A DNA stretch of 64,000 nucleotides from Bacteroidota bacterium (lineage in GTDB: Bacteria; Bacteroidota; Bacteroidia; Bacteroidales; UBA10428): the NCBI GenBank assembly GCA_016699695.1, contig CP065006.1, positions 496,001-560,000 on the forward strand, written 5' to 3'. The notes under the pieces were generated by a model. It had not been told where the DNA came from. It searched no databases and worked only from the letters and a program-made list of their open reading frames with translations. Position numbers and translations under genes: made by a program. How positions within the stretch are numbered: the first letter of the stretch is position 1; every line of letters begins with the position of its first letter. This document shows positions 45,828 to 54,687 of this stretch, one piece after another.

Positions 45828-46013
45828 CCCCTTCTGGGCGTAGAATGCCCAAAAAATAGCACTAAGCTTAATTAGAGCACTGGGCGTAGTTTTCATTAAC
45901 TACGCCCTTTTATCTTTTTTGGGTATTGAAAACAAATAGTTAAGTGTAGTTATTAAAACTACACTTAGGCAGCATTGCCGGCATAAGTGCTAAATAATAT
46001 TTGTAGTTGCTTG
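45828..46013 (+). mobile_element. RAYT element, truncated left-end copy
   Basis: Contains the left end (CCCCTTCTGGGCGTAG) with both hairpins and continues through AAATAATATTTGTAGTTGCT, as upstream of the full transposase gene, then stops before the start codon. No transposase sequence remains. It begins 8 bases after the immunity-like gene. Confidence 0.75.
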
Positions 46014-46015
46014 TT

Positions 46016-46061
46016 CCCCTAGCTGGCGCGAGCTTGTAGCTCGTGCCGATGTAGCATAGAT
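46016..46061 (+). repeat. REP family 2, copy 1
   Basis: Hairpin GGCGCGAGCT-TGT-AGCTCGTGCC (46025-46047, one G-U pair) within a block that is repeated almost exactly at 46996-47041 (CCCCTAGCTGGCG to GTAGCATAGAT). Confidence 0.75.
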
Positions 46062-46073
46062 AATAATAAAAAA

Positions 46074-46375
46074 CCCCTTCTGGGCGTAGAATGCCAGAAA
46101 AATAGCACTAAGCTTAATTAGAGCACTGGGCGTAGTTTTCAGCAACTACGCCCTTTTATCTTTTTTTAGCTATTGAAAACAAATATTTAAGTGTAGTTGT
46201 CAAAACTACCCTTAGGCACCAGAATTAATTATATTCATGAAAATCCAGTAAGAGTAGGCTGGGTTGAAAATCCAGAAGATTATTTGTATAGTAGTGCCAG
46301 GAATTTTTCTGAGATGACAGGTTTAATCGAAATAGATGAAATATAGGGTTGTAGTTGCAAACTACAACCAGAGAA
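46074..46375 (+). mobile_element. RAYT-derived non-autonomous element, copy 1
   Basis: The left end with both hairpins is joined at about 46219/46221 (GGCACC|AGAATTAATT) directly to the last 120 bases of the transposase gene and the right-end hairpin. Most of the transposase is missing. The same junction is found in the copy at 47138, so the deleted form itself has been multiplied. Confidence 0.82.
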
Positions 46376-46449
46376 AGGCCTAATGAGCAACTTAAGTGCC
46401 TTAGTCATATTTGTATTAAATTTCTAAATTCAAAAAGTAGTTTTTGTAG

Positions 46450-46457
46450 TATCTTTG
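46450..46457 (+). promoter_or_regulatory. Candidate -7 box for the DUF4160/DUF2442 pair
   Basis: TATCTTTG matches TAnnTTTG and lies 25 bases before the ATG at 46483. Confidence 0.4.
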
Positions 46458-46482
46458 AAGTAAAATAGTTTACTTTATCACT

Positions 46483-46719
46483 ATGCCTGAAGTTTTTCGA
46501 GAATTTGGTTTTGTTTTCTTTTTTTATGCGAATGAAGGAAACGAACCTATGCATATTCATGTAAGAAAGGCAGGAGGTTTTGCTAAATACTGGATAGAAC
46601 CCATTGAATTGGAATTTTCATAGGGTATGAAGGTGAATGATTTAAAAAACGCAGAACAACTCATTCTATCTCATTTAGAATTTATTAAATCAAAATGGCA
46701 TGAAGTACATGGTAACTGA
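46483..46719 (+). pseudogene. DUF4160 gene with in-frame amber stop
   Basis: 79-codon frame: MPEVFREFGFVFFFYANEGN, then MHIHVRKAGGFAKYWIEPIE and LEFS, TAG at codon 47 (46621-46623), then GMKVNDLKNAEQLILSHLEF and a terminal WHEVHGN. The two halves together match the normal DUF4160 layout, with the second half in the same frame, so one substitution has split the gene. DUF4160 is commonly paired with DUF2442 in toxin-antitoxin-like loci. The gene overlaps the following DUF2442 gene by 20 bases. Confidence 0.75.
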
Positions 46720-46951
46720 ACTGATGTTTACTGCCACCAACGCATGGTTTGAGAATGGCATGATATGTATTAAAATGTCAGATGATAAGGAAATACGGTT
46801 TCCTGTTGAAAAAAATACGAAACTTCGCAATGCTGCAGACTCTCAAAGAAACAATATAGAAATTATTTGTTCCGGCACAGGGCTAAATTGGCCCGATTTA
46901 GACGAAGACCTATCGCTGATTGGAATTTTAGAAGGGAAATTCGGTTACTAA
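46700..46951 (+). CDS. DUF2442 protein
   Basis: 83 residues (MKYMVTELMFTATNAWFENG, then KEIRFPVEKNTKLRNAA and GTGLNWPDLDEDLSLIGILE). DUF2442 proteins are small, often the second gene of a DUF4160 pair, with some members resembling NE0471-like helix-turn-helix or antitoxin components. It appears intact while its partner carries a stop. ATG at 46700 or 46709 are both possible. The pair lies between RAYT-derived elements, so it is probably imported cargo. Confidence 0.82.
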   Translation: MKYMVTELMFTATNAWFENGMICIKMSDDKEIRFPVEKNTKLRNAADSQRNNIEIICSGTGLNWPDLDEDLSLIGILEGKFGY

Positions 46952-46995
46952 ATTCCACAACTGGCGCAAGGTACTAAATAAGAAAAAGGCATTGG

Positions 46996-47041
46996 CCCCT
47001 AGCTGGCGCGAGCTTGTAGCTCGTGCCGGTGTAGCATAGAT
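46996..47041 (+). repeat. REP family 2, copy 2
   Basis: Same block as 46016-46061, hairpin at 47005-47027. A degenerate relative, CGAGCT-GCA-AGCTCG, occurs at 47100-47114 followed by GAACTAG. The rest of the 46952-47137 spacer has no gene. Confidence 0.75.
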
Positions 47042-47137
47042 ATTATTAAAAAACTGGCACAACTGCTGGTTTTTTATTTTTATATGAGTTTAGGAAGTCC
47101 GAGCTGCAAGCTCGAACTAGCGTTTAATTATTGCTGG

Positions 47138-47438
47138 CCCCTTCAGGGCGTAGAATGCCAAAAAAATAGTAATAAGCTTAATTAGAGCACTGGGCGTAGT
47201 TTTCAGCAACTACGCCCTTTTATCTTTTTTGGGTATTGAAAACAAATAGTTAAGTGTAGTTATCAAAACTACACTTGGGCACCAGAATTAATTATATTCA
47301 TGAAAATCCAGTAAGAGCAGGCTGGGTTGAAAATCCAGAAGATTACTTGTATAGTAGTGCCAGGAATTTTTCTGAGATGACAGGTTTAATCGAAATAGAT
47401 GAAATATAGGGTTGTAGTTGCAAACTACAACCAGAGAG
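47138..47438 (+). mobile_element. RAYT-derived non-autonomous element, copy 2
   Basis: Same structure and deletion junction (GGCACCAGAATTAATT) as 46074-46375, with several substitutions in the left end (CCCCTTCAGGGCGTAG). It ends in the GGTTGTAGTT hairpin and is followed by GGGCGTTTAATT, which also immediately precedes the full-length element at 44227-44237. Confidence 0.82.
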
Positions 47439-47469
47439 GGCGTTTAATTACAGTTGTTAGATTAAAATG

Positions 47470-47503
47470 AACACGCGTTACGCAAATGCTAAACGCGCGC
47501 TAG
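47470..47503 (-). repeat. REP-like palindrome, family 3, copy 3 (inverted)
   Basis: CACGCGTTACGCAAATGCTA then AACGCGCGCTAGT: the reverse complement of the palindromes at 34079 and 34314, with a two-base insertion in the loop. It closes the RHS/RAYT island on the right. Confidence 0.7.
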
Positions 47504-47544
47504 TAAAAGAGTGTATGGAGGGCGAAACGCAATAACAAAACAAA

Positions 47545-48273
47545 TTACTCCAATAGAAAAACATTTCCGGTACCATTCCCTTTCTTTATCACCTCTGTAG
47601 GATTTCCTTTGCAGTAAATGTTTCCCACACCCTGAAAATCCAGTTCCAACTTATCGATCACATTGAGTTCGATGTTGCCTGTGCCCTGATGGGAAATTTC
47701 AAGGTTTCGGACAATAAATTCAAAGGCATGGATGTCGCCCAGCATGATATTGTGGATGTAAGCTTTATCTGCCCTGCCTTTTAGCAGAATTTCTCCTACT
47801 CCGTCAGAATTCAGCAGAAAATGCTCCAACTCTAAATTCAGCGATAAAACCCCGGTATTCTCCTTGGTGACCAATAACTCATCCTGAACAAGAGTATCTG
47901 TGATGTAAAGAGCTGTTACACCATTGAGTAAAATAGCATCGACCGAAGGTGCAGTCACATACACATTGAGCACCGTGGCCTGAAAGTTATCTTTAGTATT
48001 GGTAAATATTTTTAAGGATTCCCCTTCGCTTAGTACCGAAACAATCTCGTGCAGGTTATCGTCGGTTTTTACTTCCACAGCATATTTCTCGCCCTGTTGA
48101 AAATAAACTGTAAGTACACCATCGATGTTTAGTTGATTAAAGCTTTCGACTTTGTAAGAGCGGGTTGTAACCTTACCATTGCCATTGAGGTCTTTTTCAG
48201 TTTCGCAGCTCGGAAAAATTGATAGAGTAAGCAGGATCAACAAGATATTTCTAAAGCCATAGTAAGAATTCAT
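47545..48273 (-). CDS. GIN-domain (DUF2807) lipoprotein
   Basis: 242 residues. Signal with lipobox FPSC (Cys23). The mature protein is a parallel beta-helix-like GIN/auto-transporter adhesin head domain: YKVESFNQLNIDGVLTVYFQ, YAVEVKTDDNL and repeated G-(T/V)-G steps near the end (HQGTGNIELNVIDKLELDFQ, GVGNIYCKGN). It probably faces the periplasm or surface; function of the family is unclear, with some members linked to envelope signalling. It lies 88 bases after the hybrid sensor kinase gene on the same strand. Confidence 0.88.
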   Translation of the reverse strand: MNSYYGFRNILLILLTLSIFPSCETEKDLNGNGKVTTRSYKVESFNQLNIDGVLTVYFQQGEKYAVEVKTDDNLHEIVSVLSEGESLKIFTNTKDNFQATVLNVYVTAPSVDAILLNGVTALYITDTLVQDELLVTKENTGVLSLNLELEHFLLNSDGVGEILLKGRADKAYIHNIMLGDIHAFEFIVRNLEISHQGTGNIELNVIDKLELDFQGVGNIYCKGNPTEVIKKGNGTGNVFLLE

Positions 48274-48361
48274 ACCAAGTATTTTTCTTTAACGACAGGA
48301 AATAAGCCGATAAGTTGCACTATTGTCAGGCGATTAAGAAAACAAGGGATGGAAGGATGCA

Positions 48362-51300
48362 CTAGACAGAAGGCATGAATTTGGCAATCATAGCCAGAAG
48401 GTCTTCACTTTTAATGGGCTTGGCGATATAATCGTCAAATCCTGCTTTACGAAATTCGAGTTCTTCTTCAGGTCGGGCAAATGCTGTTTGCGCAATGATA
48501 ATCTGATTTGGAAACATCTCCTTAATACGCCGGGTAGCTTCCATGCCATCCATCACTGGCATTTTTATGTCCATGAGTATTATGTCATAACTGCTTACTG
48601 CATTCATTCTAAGCGCTTCTTCACCATCGCAAGCCCAATCGACTTTTACACCTTTTTTCTTAAGAATCCCATACAGGTAATTATAATTGGTCTCTTCATC
48701 TTCAGCAACAAGAATGCGCAAGGCCGCATAATCGGCATCGGAAACTTCCTTTATGGGCTGAATGTCTTTTATTTGTATATCAAAATCTTCATCGGTAATT
48801 GGCAAAGCAAGGTGAAATGAAGATCCTTTCCCGGCAGAGGAACTAACCCAAAGCCTTCCGTTTAGCATTTTGGCAAGGCGATTTGAAATGGTAAGGCCGA
48901 GTCCGGCACCACGGTAAAGCTTTTTGCCTGTTTCTTCGGCCTTACGGAAACGATTGAAAATAAGATGCAGGTTCTCATGCGAAATGCCTATACCACTATC
49001 CGTAACACTAAAAATGATTTCATTTTGTTCATGCTTCACCTCCAGCACAATGCTACCGTGATCTGTGAATTTGAATGCATTGTCGAGAAGGTTGTTCATG
49101 ATCTGTTTTAACCTGATCTCATCGCTGTGAATAAAAATATCCTGGGCTGGTAATTGATTTTTCAGTTCGAAAACGATTTCAGCTTTCTTGCCTAACTGAA
49201 GATGCTTCCAGTTAAAATACAGCTCGTTGGCAAAAGTATTCACTTCGAAAACAGCCGTCTTAACCCTCAATTGATTGGCTTCTATTTTAGAAAGGTCGAG
49301 GATATCGTCGATAAGTATAAGAAGAGAGTCGCTGTTAGTATTCACCTGCTGGATATATTCCTGCCTTTCTTTGGCGGTAAGGGTATCGTCAGCCAGAAGC
49401 GAAGCAAAACCTACAATGGCATTCATGGGTGTCCGTATCTCATGGCTCATGTTCGAAAGAAAAGCCATTTTCAACTGTTCTGATTCTTCGGCTTTCAATT
49501 TGGCTTGCTCTAATTCTACCGTACGTTCCTTTACAATCGATTCGAGGTTATTCCTGTGTTCTGCGAGTTCAATATTCTGATGTTCAATTCTTCGGTAACT
49601 GCCTTCAAGTTTCTGGTTAGCCTCCACTAAATTGTGCTGCTGAGCGATCAGTTCTTCACTTTGCTTGTTTATTTCAGTATTTTGTTGTTCGAGCACCCGG
49701 TTAAGCATGCGTAATTCTTTCGTTCGCTCCTCTACGGTCGATTTGAGTAACTCGCCCTGAATACGTAACGACCGAACCCGAAAACGATAAATACTTAACA
49801 GAATAAGTACCACAGAAAGGATCAGTAAGAACCGAAAAAAAGGTGTCTGGTAAAAAGGCGGGGCAATGTATACCGAAACCGATACACTTGCTTCGGCAGG
49901 CATGCCCTGACGGTTTAAGCCCCGTACTTCGAACTGGTATTCGCCCGGATCGAGGTTGGTATATTTAGCCAGGCGGCGGGTCCCAGACTTGACCCACTCT
50001 TTATCAAAACCTTTTAATCGGAATTCGTAGGTGTTGTATTCCGGCACCGTATAATCGAGCATTGCAAAGGCGAACGAAATGGTAGACTGGCTATGCTTAA
50101 GCTCAATCCGTTGGGTATACATCAGGCTTTTTTCCTGTGGCGACTCTTGTCCTCCAGGAACCATCTCTACATCGAAGATAAAAAAACGTGTAAGTACGAT
50201 CTTACCTACCTTGTTTCCTTCTTCTATCTCATGGGGATAAAAGGCATTGTAACCATTTACACCTCCAAAGCAAAGCATGCCATCTCTTGTTTTAAAAGAG
50301 GAGTGCAGGTTATACTCATAAGCCTGCAAGCCATCGAAAGGGGCAAAGTTTTCAAGATCCATCAGGCTGGTTTCGAAAATATTCAAACGCGACAAACCAT
50401 TGTTGGTCCCTATCCAGATATTTCCGTCAGCATCTTCAAGAATGGACTGAATGGTATTTCCAGGCAGACCATCGGCTATGGTATAAGAATAAAAACTTTT
50501 TGTTTCGGCATTAAAAAGATTGAGGCCTCCATCAAGTGTTCCGGCCAAGATGCGTTTCTTTGAGTCTTCAAAAATAACTCTGATTTCGTTGCTGCTCAGT
50601 TTCGACAGTGTGTCTTTACGGAAAGACTCAAAAGATCCTTCCTGGCTGGCTGGCATCCGCAATATACCTTCGTGATAGGTGCCTATCCAAAGGTTTTCGT
50701 CAGAATCCAACCATAGGCAGCTCAGAAAATCATCGGTAATGGAATTGGGCTCATTGTTTGATGCGGTATACCATTTTACCTGATTAGTCTTTAAGTCTAT
50801 TTTATTTAACCCGCCACCCAAGGTAGCAAGCCAAATTGTGTTTTCGTCCTTACTCAGGACAATATCCCACACATCGTTGTTGTTTAAAGAAGCTGAACCA
50901 TTGTTGGTGGTATACGCTCGTACAATTCCAGAATAATAATTGTAAACTAAAAGCCCATTCCGGTAGGTTCCGATATAAATATTTCCTTTGCTATCGGCTT
51001 TCAGGCTGGTAATCACTTTTGGTTTTGCCAACTTAGGGTTATCAATAAGGCGATGATTACCAGTAACTGGATCGTACACATTGATTCCTCCCCCGTCTGT
51101 TCCAATCCAGAGCCGACCAGCCGGGTCTTCACAAAAAGAAAGAATAGCATTGTTATTCAACTCACCTTCCGACCCAAAACTACGAATGTGATTAAAACTC
51201 TGTTTGTGCCAGCTGGTATAGGAAATACCTCCATTGTAAGTGCCAATCCACAGGTTCATCTCTTCGTCGCGAAAAATAGAATAGATAATGTTGGAATTAA

Positions 51301-52243
51301 TGGCATAAATATTTCCCAGGTGAGGAGTGTAATAACTTATTTTCTGTGTTGACGGATTGTAAATGTTGACACCACCCCCCCCGGTACCTATCCAAAGATT
51401 TCCTTCGCGGTCCTCCATAAAACGACGCACAATAGGGTGATTCAGATGATAGGAATCTGCCTTTCCGTGCTTTAATTGAAAGAATTCGCCAGTTTGGCTA
51501 TCCATGCGATAGGCACCGGACTCATAGGTGCCAAACCAGTAGTTCTGATTTTTGTCCTGATACACATCAAGCACGTTTTCATGAGCAAGAAATCGCTCTA
51601 TTCTAAGGCTTTCCCCTTTCGATGTTGTTTTATCCTTGAAAATTCTACAAACACCTTCATTATAAGCAATAAGCCAAAGGACTCCATCGTTGGTTTTTTG
51701 CAAGCGGGCATCTGTAAGACTTGAAATCGGGTTACCCTTCTCGTCGTATATTAAAACTGATGAAAATACCAGTGTTTGCTTATCGAAATAAAATAATCCC
51801 TTGTCGAAAGTAGAAACCAATAATTCATCTGCATAAGAAACAATGCCTGTAATGTTAAACTGGCTGTTGGTTTTTGAATTGTTGTGCAGCGTATAACTTT
51901 CGAAACTATTAGATTCAGGAATATACCTGCTTAAACCGCCTTGAGAAGTGCCTATCCAGAGCACCTTGTTTTCGTCTTCGAACAATACATTAATCCGCCC
52001 CAGTGCAACGGACTTTGGATCGTTTTCGATATGATAAAATATTTCAAACTCGTATCCATTCCATCGGTTTAGTCCATTATTGGTGCCAAACCAAAACAAA
52101 CCCTGATGGTCTTTTAAAATACAATTTACGGTACTTTGCGACAATCCCTGCTCATGCGTGAGATGGTAAAACTTCAACTCGGGATTAGACCAGAGAGCTA
52201 CCTGAAAACAAACCAAGAATGCGAATACAAATGAAAACTTCAT
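48362..52243 (-). CDS. Hybrid two-component sensor kinase with periplasmic propellers and terminal receiver
   Basis: 1,293 residues from ATG 52243 (MKFSFVFAFLVCFQVALWS signal); an upstream ATG at 52315 gives an implausible extension. Order: two seven-bladed reg_prop propellers (about 25-660, repeats such as LWIGTDGGGINVYDP), Y_Y_Y domain (about 690-755), membrane helix (LLILSVVLILLSIYRF), long coiled coil, HisKA with His934 (MSHEIRTPMNAIVGF), HATPase (NLLDNAFKFTDHG, GAGLGLTISNRLA) and a receiver with Asp1225 (ILMDIKMPVMDG). Unlike classical Bacteroidetes HTCS proteins it lacks an AraC DNA-binding end, so phosphotransfer to a separate regulator is expected. The ligand is unknown. Confidence 0.95.
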   Translation of the reverse strand: MKFSFVFAFLVCFQVALWSNPELKFYHLTHEQGLSQSTVNCILKDHQGLFWFGTNNGLNRWNGYEFEIFYHIENDPKSVALGRINVLFEDENKVLWIGTSQGGLSRYIPESNSFESYTLHNNSKTNSQFNITGIVSYADELLVSTFDKGLFYFDKQTLVFSSVLIYDEKGNPISSLTDARLQKTNDGVLWLIAYNEGVCRIFKDKTTSKGESLRIERFLAHENVLDVYQDKNQNYWFGTYESGAYRMDSQTGEFFQLKHGKADSYHLNHPIVRRFMEDREGNLWIGTGGGGVNIYNPSTQKISYYTPHLGNIYAINSNIIYSIFRDEEMNLWIGTYNGGISYTSWHKQSFNHIRSFGSEGELNNNAILSFCEDPAGRLWIGTDGGGINVYDPVTGNHRLIDNPKLAKPKVITSLKADSKGNIYIGTYRNGLLVYNYYSGIVRAYTTNNGSASLNNNDVWDIVLSKDENTIWLATLGGGLNKIDLKTNQVKWYTASNNEPNSITDDFLSCLWLDSDENLWIGTYHEGILRMPASQEGSFESFRKDTLSKLSSNEIRVIFEDSKKRILAGTLDGGLNLFNAETKSFYSYTIADGLPGNTIQSILEDADGNIWIGTNNGLSRLNIFETSLMDLENFAPFDGLQAYEYNLHSSFKTRDGMLCFGGVNGYNAFYPHEIEEGNKVGKIVLTRFFIFDVEMVPGGQESPQEKSLMYTQRIELKHSQSTISFAFAMLDYTVPEYNTYEFRLKGFDKEWVKSGTRRLAKYTNLDPGEYQFEVRGLNRQGMPAEASVSVSVYIAPPFYQTPFFRFLLILSVVLILLSIYRFRVRSLRIQGELLKSTVEERTKELRMLNRVLEQQNTEINKQSEELIAQQHNLVEANQKLEGSYRRIEHQNIELAEHRNNLESIVKERTVELEQAKLKAEESEQLKMAFLSNMSHEIRTPMNAIVGFASLLADDTLTAKERQEYIQQVNTNSDSLLILIDDILDLSKIEANQLRVKTAVFEVNTFANELYFNWKHLQLGKKAEIVFELKNQLPAQDIFIHSDEIRLKQIMNNLLDNAFKFTDHGSIVLEVKHEQNEIIFSVTDSGIGISHENLHLIFNRFRKAEETGKKLYRGAGLGLTISNRLAKMLNGRLWVSSSAGKGSSFHLALPITDEDFDIQIKDIQPIKEVSDADYAALRILVAEDEETNYNYLYGILKKKGVKVDWACDGEEALRMNAVSSYDIILMDIKMPVMDGMEATRRIKEMFPNQIIIAQTAFARPEEELEFRKAGFDDYIAKPIKSEDLLAMIAKFMPSV

Positions 52244-52387
52244 GCGATTAAACCTGAAAAACAAACTCCAATATACTAATAATGAATGAAATTTAACGCA
52301 AATGAAAGGATACAAATCCTTCTTTCAGAATACCATGGTGGCAACAGTCATTTTTAAGAAATATAATTATTTCTTTTTTGACTTGGT

Positions 52388-53899
52388 TTAAACATTGCTA
52401 AACCAGCTGTTTATTTGATTGTCATCGAATTTCTCCGACTTATGAAAGTACTCGTTTTTGGTAGCATCGTAAAAATAATCCTTCATCAGAGTGCAAGCCT
52501 GTTCTGCCACTTCCTTGATGGCTTCAAGAATATAACTAATTTCGGCATTGGTCATTACCGGATGGAATGATACCCTTACCCAGCCAGGTTTAAGCGACAA
52601 ATCGCCGTGACTGATTTGGGAAGTAATTGCTTTCGAGGTATCGATATCTACATGCAGCAGAAAATGTCCATAGGTTCCGGCGCACGAACAACCGCCGCGG
52701 GTTTGAATGCCATACTTATCGTTCAGGTACTTGACTACAAAATTGTAGTGCACTTTGTCGATGTAAAAAGAAAAAATACTGAGCCTATCCCTGATATTTT
52801 CGGCCAGAATATGCAGATTTGGTATACCCGTCAAGGCTCCCCAAACCATCTCGTTGATTTCTTTTTCTCTGCGGCGTATATTCTCTACGCCCATTTGTTC
52901 TTTCAGGCGAATAGCCAGGGCTACTTTAATGGTTTGTAAAAAGGCAGGAGTTCCTCCATCTTCTCGCTGTTCGATATCATCCACATACTGGTGATCGCCC
53001 CAGGGGTTAGTCCACTCTACGGTACCACCTCCCGGACAATCGGGCACTTTGTTTTTGTACAAACTACGGTCGAACACTAAAATACCTGTTCCACCCGGAC
53101 CACCTAACATTTTATGAGGCGAAAAGAAAATGGCATCGAGTTTCTGTCCTGGATTTTCAGGATGCATGTCGATATCGATGTAGGGAGCCGAAGCAGCAAA
53201 ATCGACAAAGCACAGACCCTGATGCTGGTGCATTATTTCGGCTATCTGGTAATATGGGGTTGCCACCCCGGTTACATTGGAATAGGATGTTACAGCGGCT
53301 ATCTTGGTTCGCCTGCGGTAATAACGGTGCAAAATTTTATGCAGCGCGTCGAGGTCTACCAAACCTTCGCGGTCTGAAGGTATCACCACCACATCGCCAA
53401 GTGTTTCAATCCACGAGGTTTGGTTCGAATGGTGCTCCATGTGGGTCACCAATATCAGGGGCCTGTCTTCGGGCTTGATGTGTAACATACGTTGGTATCG
53501 CTCATGGATGCGAAGTCCAAGCATGCGCTGGAGTTTATTCACTACGCCGGTCATACCCGAGTTAGACGAAATAATTACGTCATCGGGGCCAGCATTGACA
53601 TGTTTTTTGATGTACTGCAGTGCAAAATGATACGCATCGGTCATACGCTTGCCAGTTACCGTAGTGCCGGTATGCGTATTCCCAATAAAGGGCCCAATAT
53701 CCTGCAGCAGTCGCTGTTCAATGGGTGCATACAATCGTCCGCTGGCTGTCCAGTCGGCATACACAATCTTTTTTTCGCCATAAGGGGTGGTATACCTGGC
53801 ATCGATGCCAACCACCTGGTTTCTGAAAGTTGAAAAGTATTCTTCTAGCATGCCGAAAATTAATTGCGAGGGCTGAAGCAGCCAATGATTTTCTCCCAT
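52388..53899 (-). CDS. Class V aminotransferase (cysteine desulfurase-like)
   Basis: 503 residues. PLP fold: IYADWTASGRLYAPIE, NTHTGTTVTGKRMT, ISSNSGMTGVVNKL, LVTHMEHHSNQTSW, VTSYSNVTGV, CFVDFAASAPY and the PLP Lys in IFFSPHKMLGGPGGTGILVF. A Cys-containing loop (TRGGCSCAGTYG) near residue 390 corresponds to the SufS/Csd-type active-site region and contains two Cys. It could be a cysteine desulfurase or selenocysteine lyase relative; substrate cannot be decided. The long form (about 500 aa against 400) has a C-terminal extension. It follows rsmE by 44 bases. Confidence 0.85.
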   Translation of the reverse strand: MGENHWLLQPSQLIFGMLEEYFSTFRNQVVGIDARYTTPYGEKKIVYADWTASGRLYAPIEQRLLQDIGPFIGNTHTGTTVTGKRMTDAYHFALQYIKKHVNAGPDDVIISSNSGMTGVVNKLQRMLGLRIHERYQRMLHIKPEDRPLILVTHMEHHSNQTSWIETLGDVVVIPSDREGLVDLDALHKILHRYYRRRTKIAAVTSYSNVTGVATPYYQIAEIMHQHQGLCFVDFAASAPYIDIDMHPENPGQKLDAIFFSPHKMLGGPGGTGILVFDRSLYKNKVPDCPGGGTVEWTNPWGDHQYVDDIEQREDGGTPAFLQTIKVALAIRLKEQMGVENIRRREKEINEMVWGALTGIPNLHILAENIRDRLSIFSFYIDKVHYNFVVKYLNDKYGIQTRGGCSCAGTYGHFLLHVDIDTSKAITSQISHGDLSLKPGWVRVSFHPVMTNAEISYILEAIKEVAEQACTLMKDYFYDATKNEYFHKSEKFDDNQINSWFSNV

Positions 53900-53943
53900 A
53901 CATATAAAATCATCTTTAATAATATCTTAAAGGAAAATAATCC

Positions 53944-54648
53944 TTATTGATGAATAAGACTAAAAGCCGAACAAACAAAAACCCCTGCCGTTTCGGTACG
54001 CAACCTTTCCTGCCCGAGACTTACAGGAACATAACCTGCTGCCGTGGCAAAACCAGCCTCTTCGGGCGAAAAATCGCCTTCGGGACCAATCAGCACCAGC
54101 GATTCGGAATTGGGAACCAGTAACTTCCTGAAATTTTGTTTAAAACCCTCCTGGCAATGGGCAATGTATTTTTTCGAGAGTTGATTCCGGCTTTTCACAA
54201 AAGTATCAAATGATACCTGAGGGTGAAGGAGAGGTTTATAGGCCTTAATGGACTGCTTCATGGCAGCAACAATCACTCTTTCCAACCTGTCGGCATTGAT
54301 TGTTTTCCGTTCGCTACGGGAGCAAATCAAGGGTGTAATTTCGTCGATACCTATTTCGGTAGCCTTTTCGAGAAACCACTCAAAACGATCGATGTTTTTA
54401 GTAGGTGCCATGGCTACATGCAAGCTGTAGTTACGTTTGTTATAATCTGCAAACCTTTCCACTACCCTGAGCATACATCCACGGGGATTGGCATCGGCCA
54501 ACTCTGCTTTGCATAATTCACCGCCACCTTGGGTAAGGTAAACAGTATTGCCTGCTTGCATGCGCAAAACCCGAATACAATGCTTCGATTCTTCTTCGCT
54601 TAGCTTGTAGGTTTCGCCAATTGTTCCGGGGGTATAAAAAAGTTGCAT
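53944..54648 (-). CDS. rsmE: 16S rRNA (uracil-1498-N3) methyltransferase
   Basis: 234 residues from ATG 54648 (MQLFYTPGTIGETYKLSEEE), where the family normally starts; the longer frame back to 54864 overlaps the divergent phosphodiesterase gene. It has a PUA-like N-terminus with HCIRVLRMQAG, then the SPOUT domain: ATEIGIDEITPLICSRSE, LVLIGPEGDFSPEEAGFA and LGQERLRTETAG, the trefoil-knot SAM site. It methylates U1498 of 16S rRNA. Probably co-transcribed with the class V aminotransferase gene. Confidence 0.95.
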   Translation of the reverse strand: MQLFYTPGTIGETYKLSEEESKHCIRVLRMQAGNTVYLTQGGGELCKAELADANPRGCMLRVVERFADYNKRNYSLHVAMAPTKNIDRFEWFLEKATEIGIDEITPLICSRSERKTINADRLERVIVAAMKQSIKAYKPLLHPQVSFDTFVKSRNQLSKKYIAHCQEGFKQNFRKLLVPNSESLVLIGPEGDFSPEEAGFATAAGYVPVSLGQERLRTETAGVFVCSAFSLIHQ

Positions 54649-54687
54649 AAGAAATGTAATTTTGAACAAATTTAACAAAACAAGCCA

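Noticed and set aside
44239..47438. Regular repeats that could suggest a CRISPR array or integron attC sites
   Set aside because: Repeats are long, unevenly spaced, contain transposase coding remnants and differ in length; no spacers of constant size, no cas or integrase gene.
52244..52315. 24-residue extension of the hybrid kinase
   Set aside because: A clean signal peptide starts at the internal Met; the extension would place it inside the chain.
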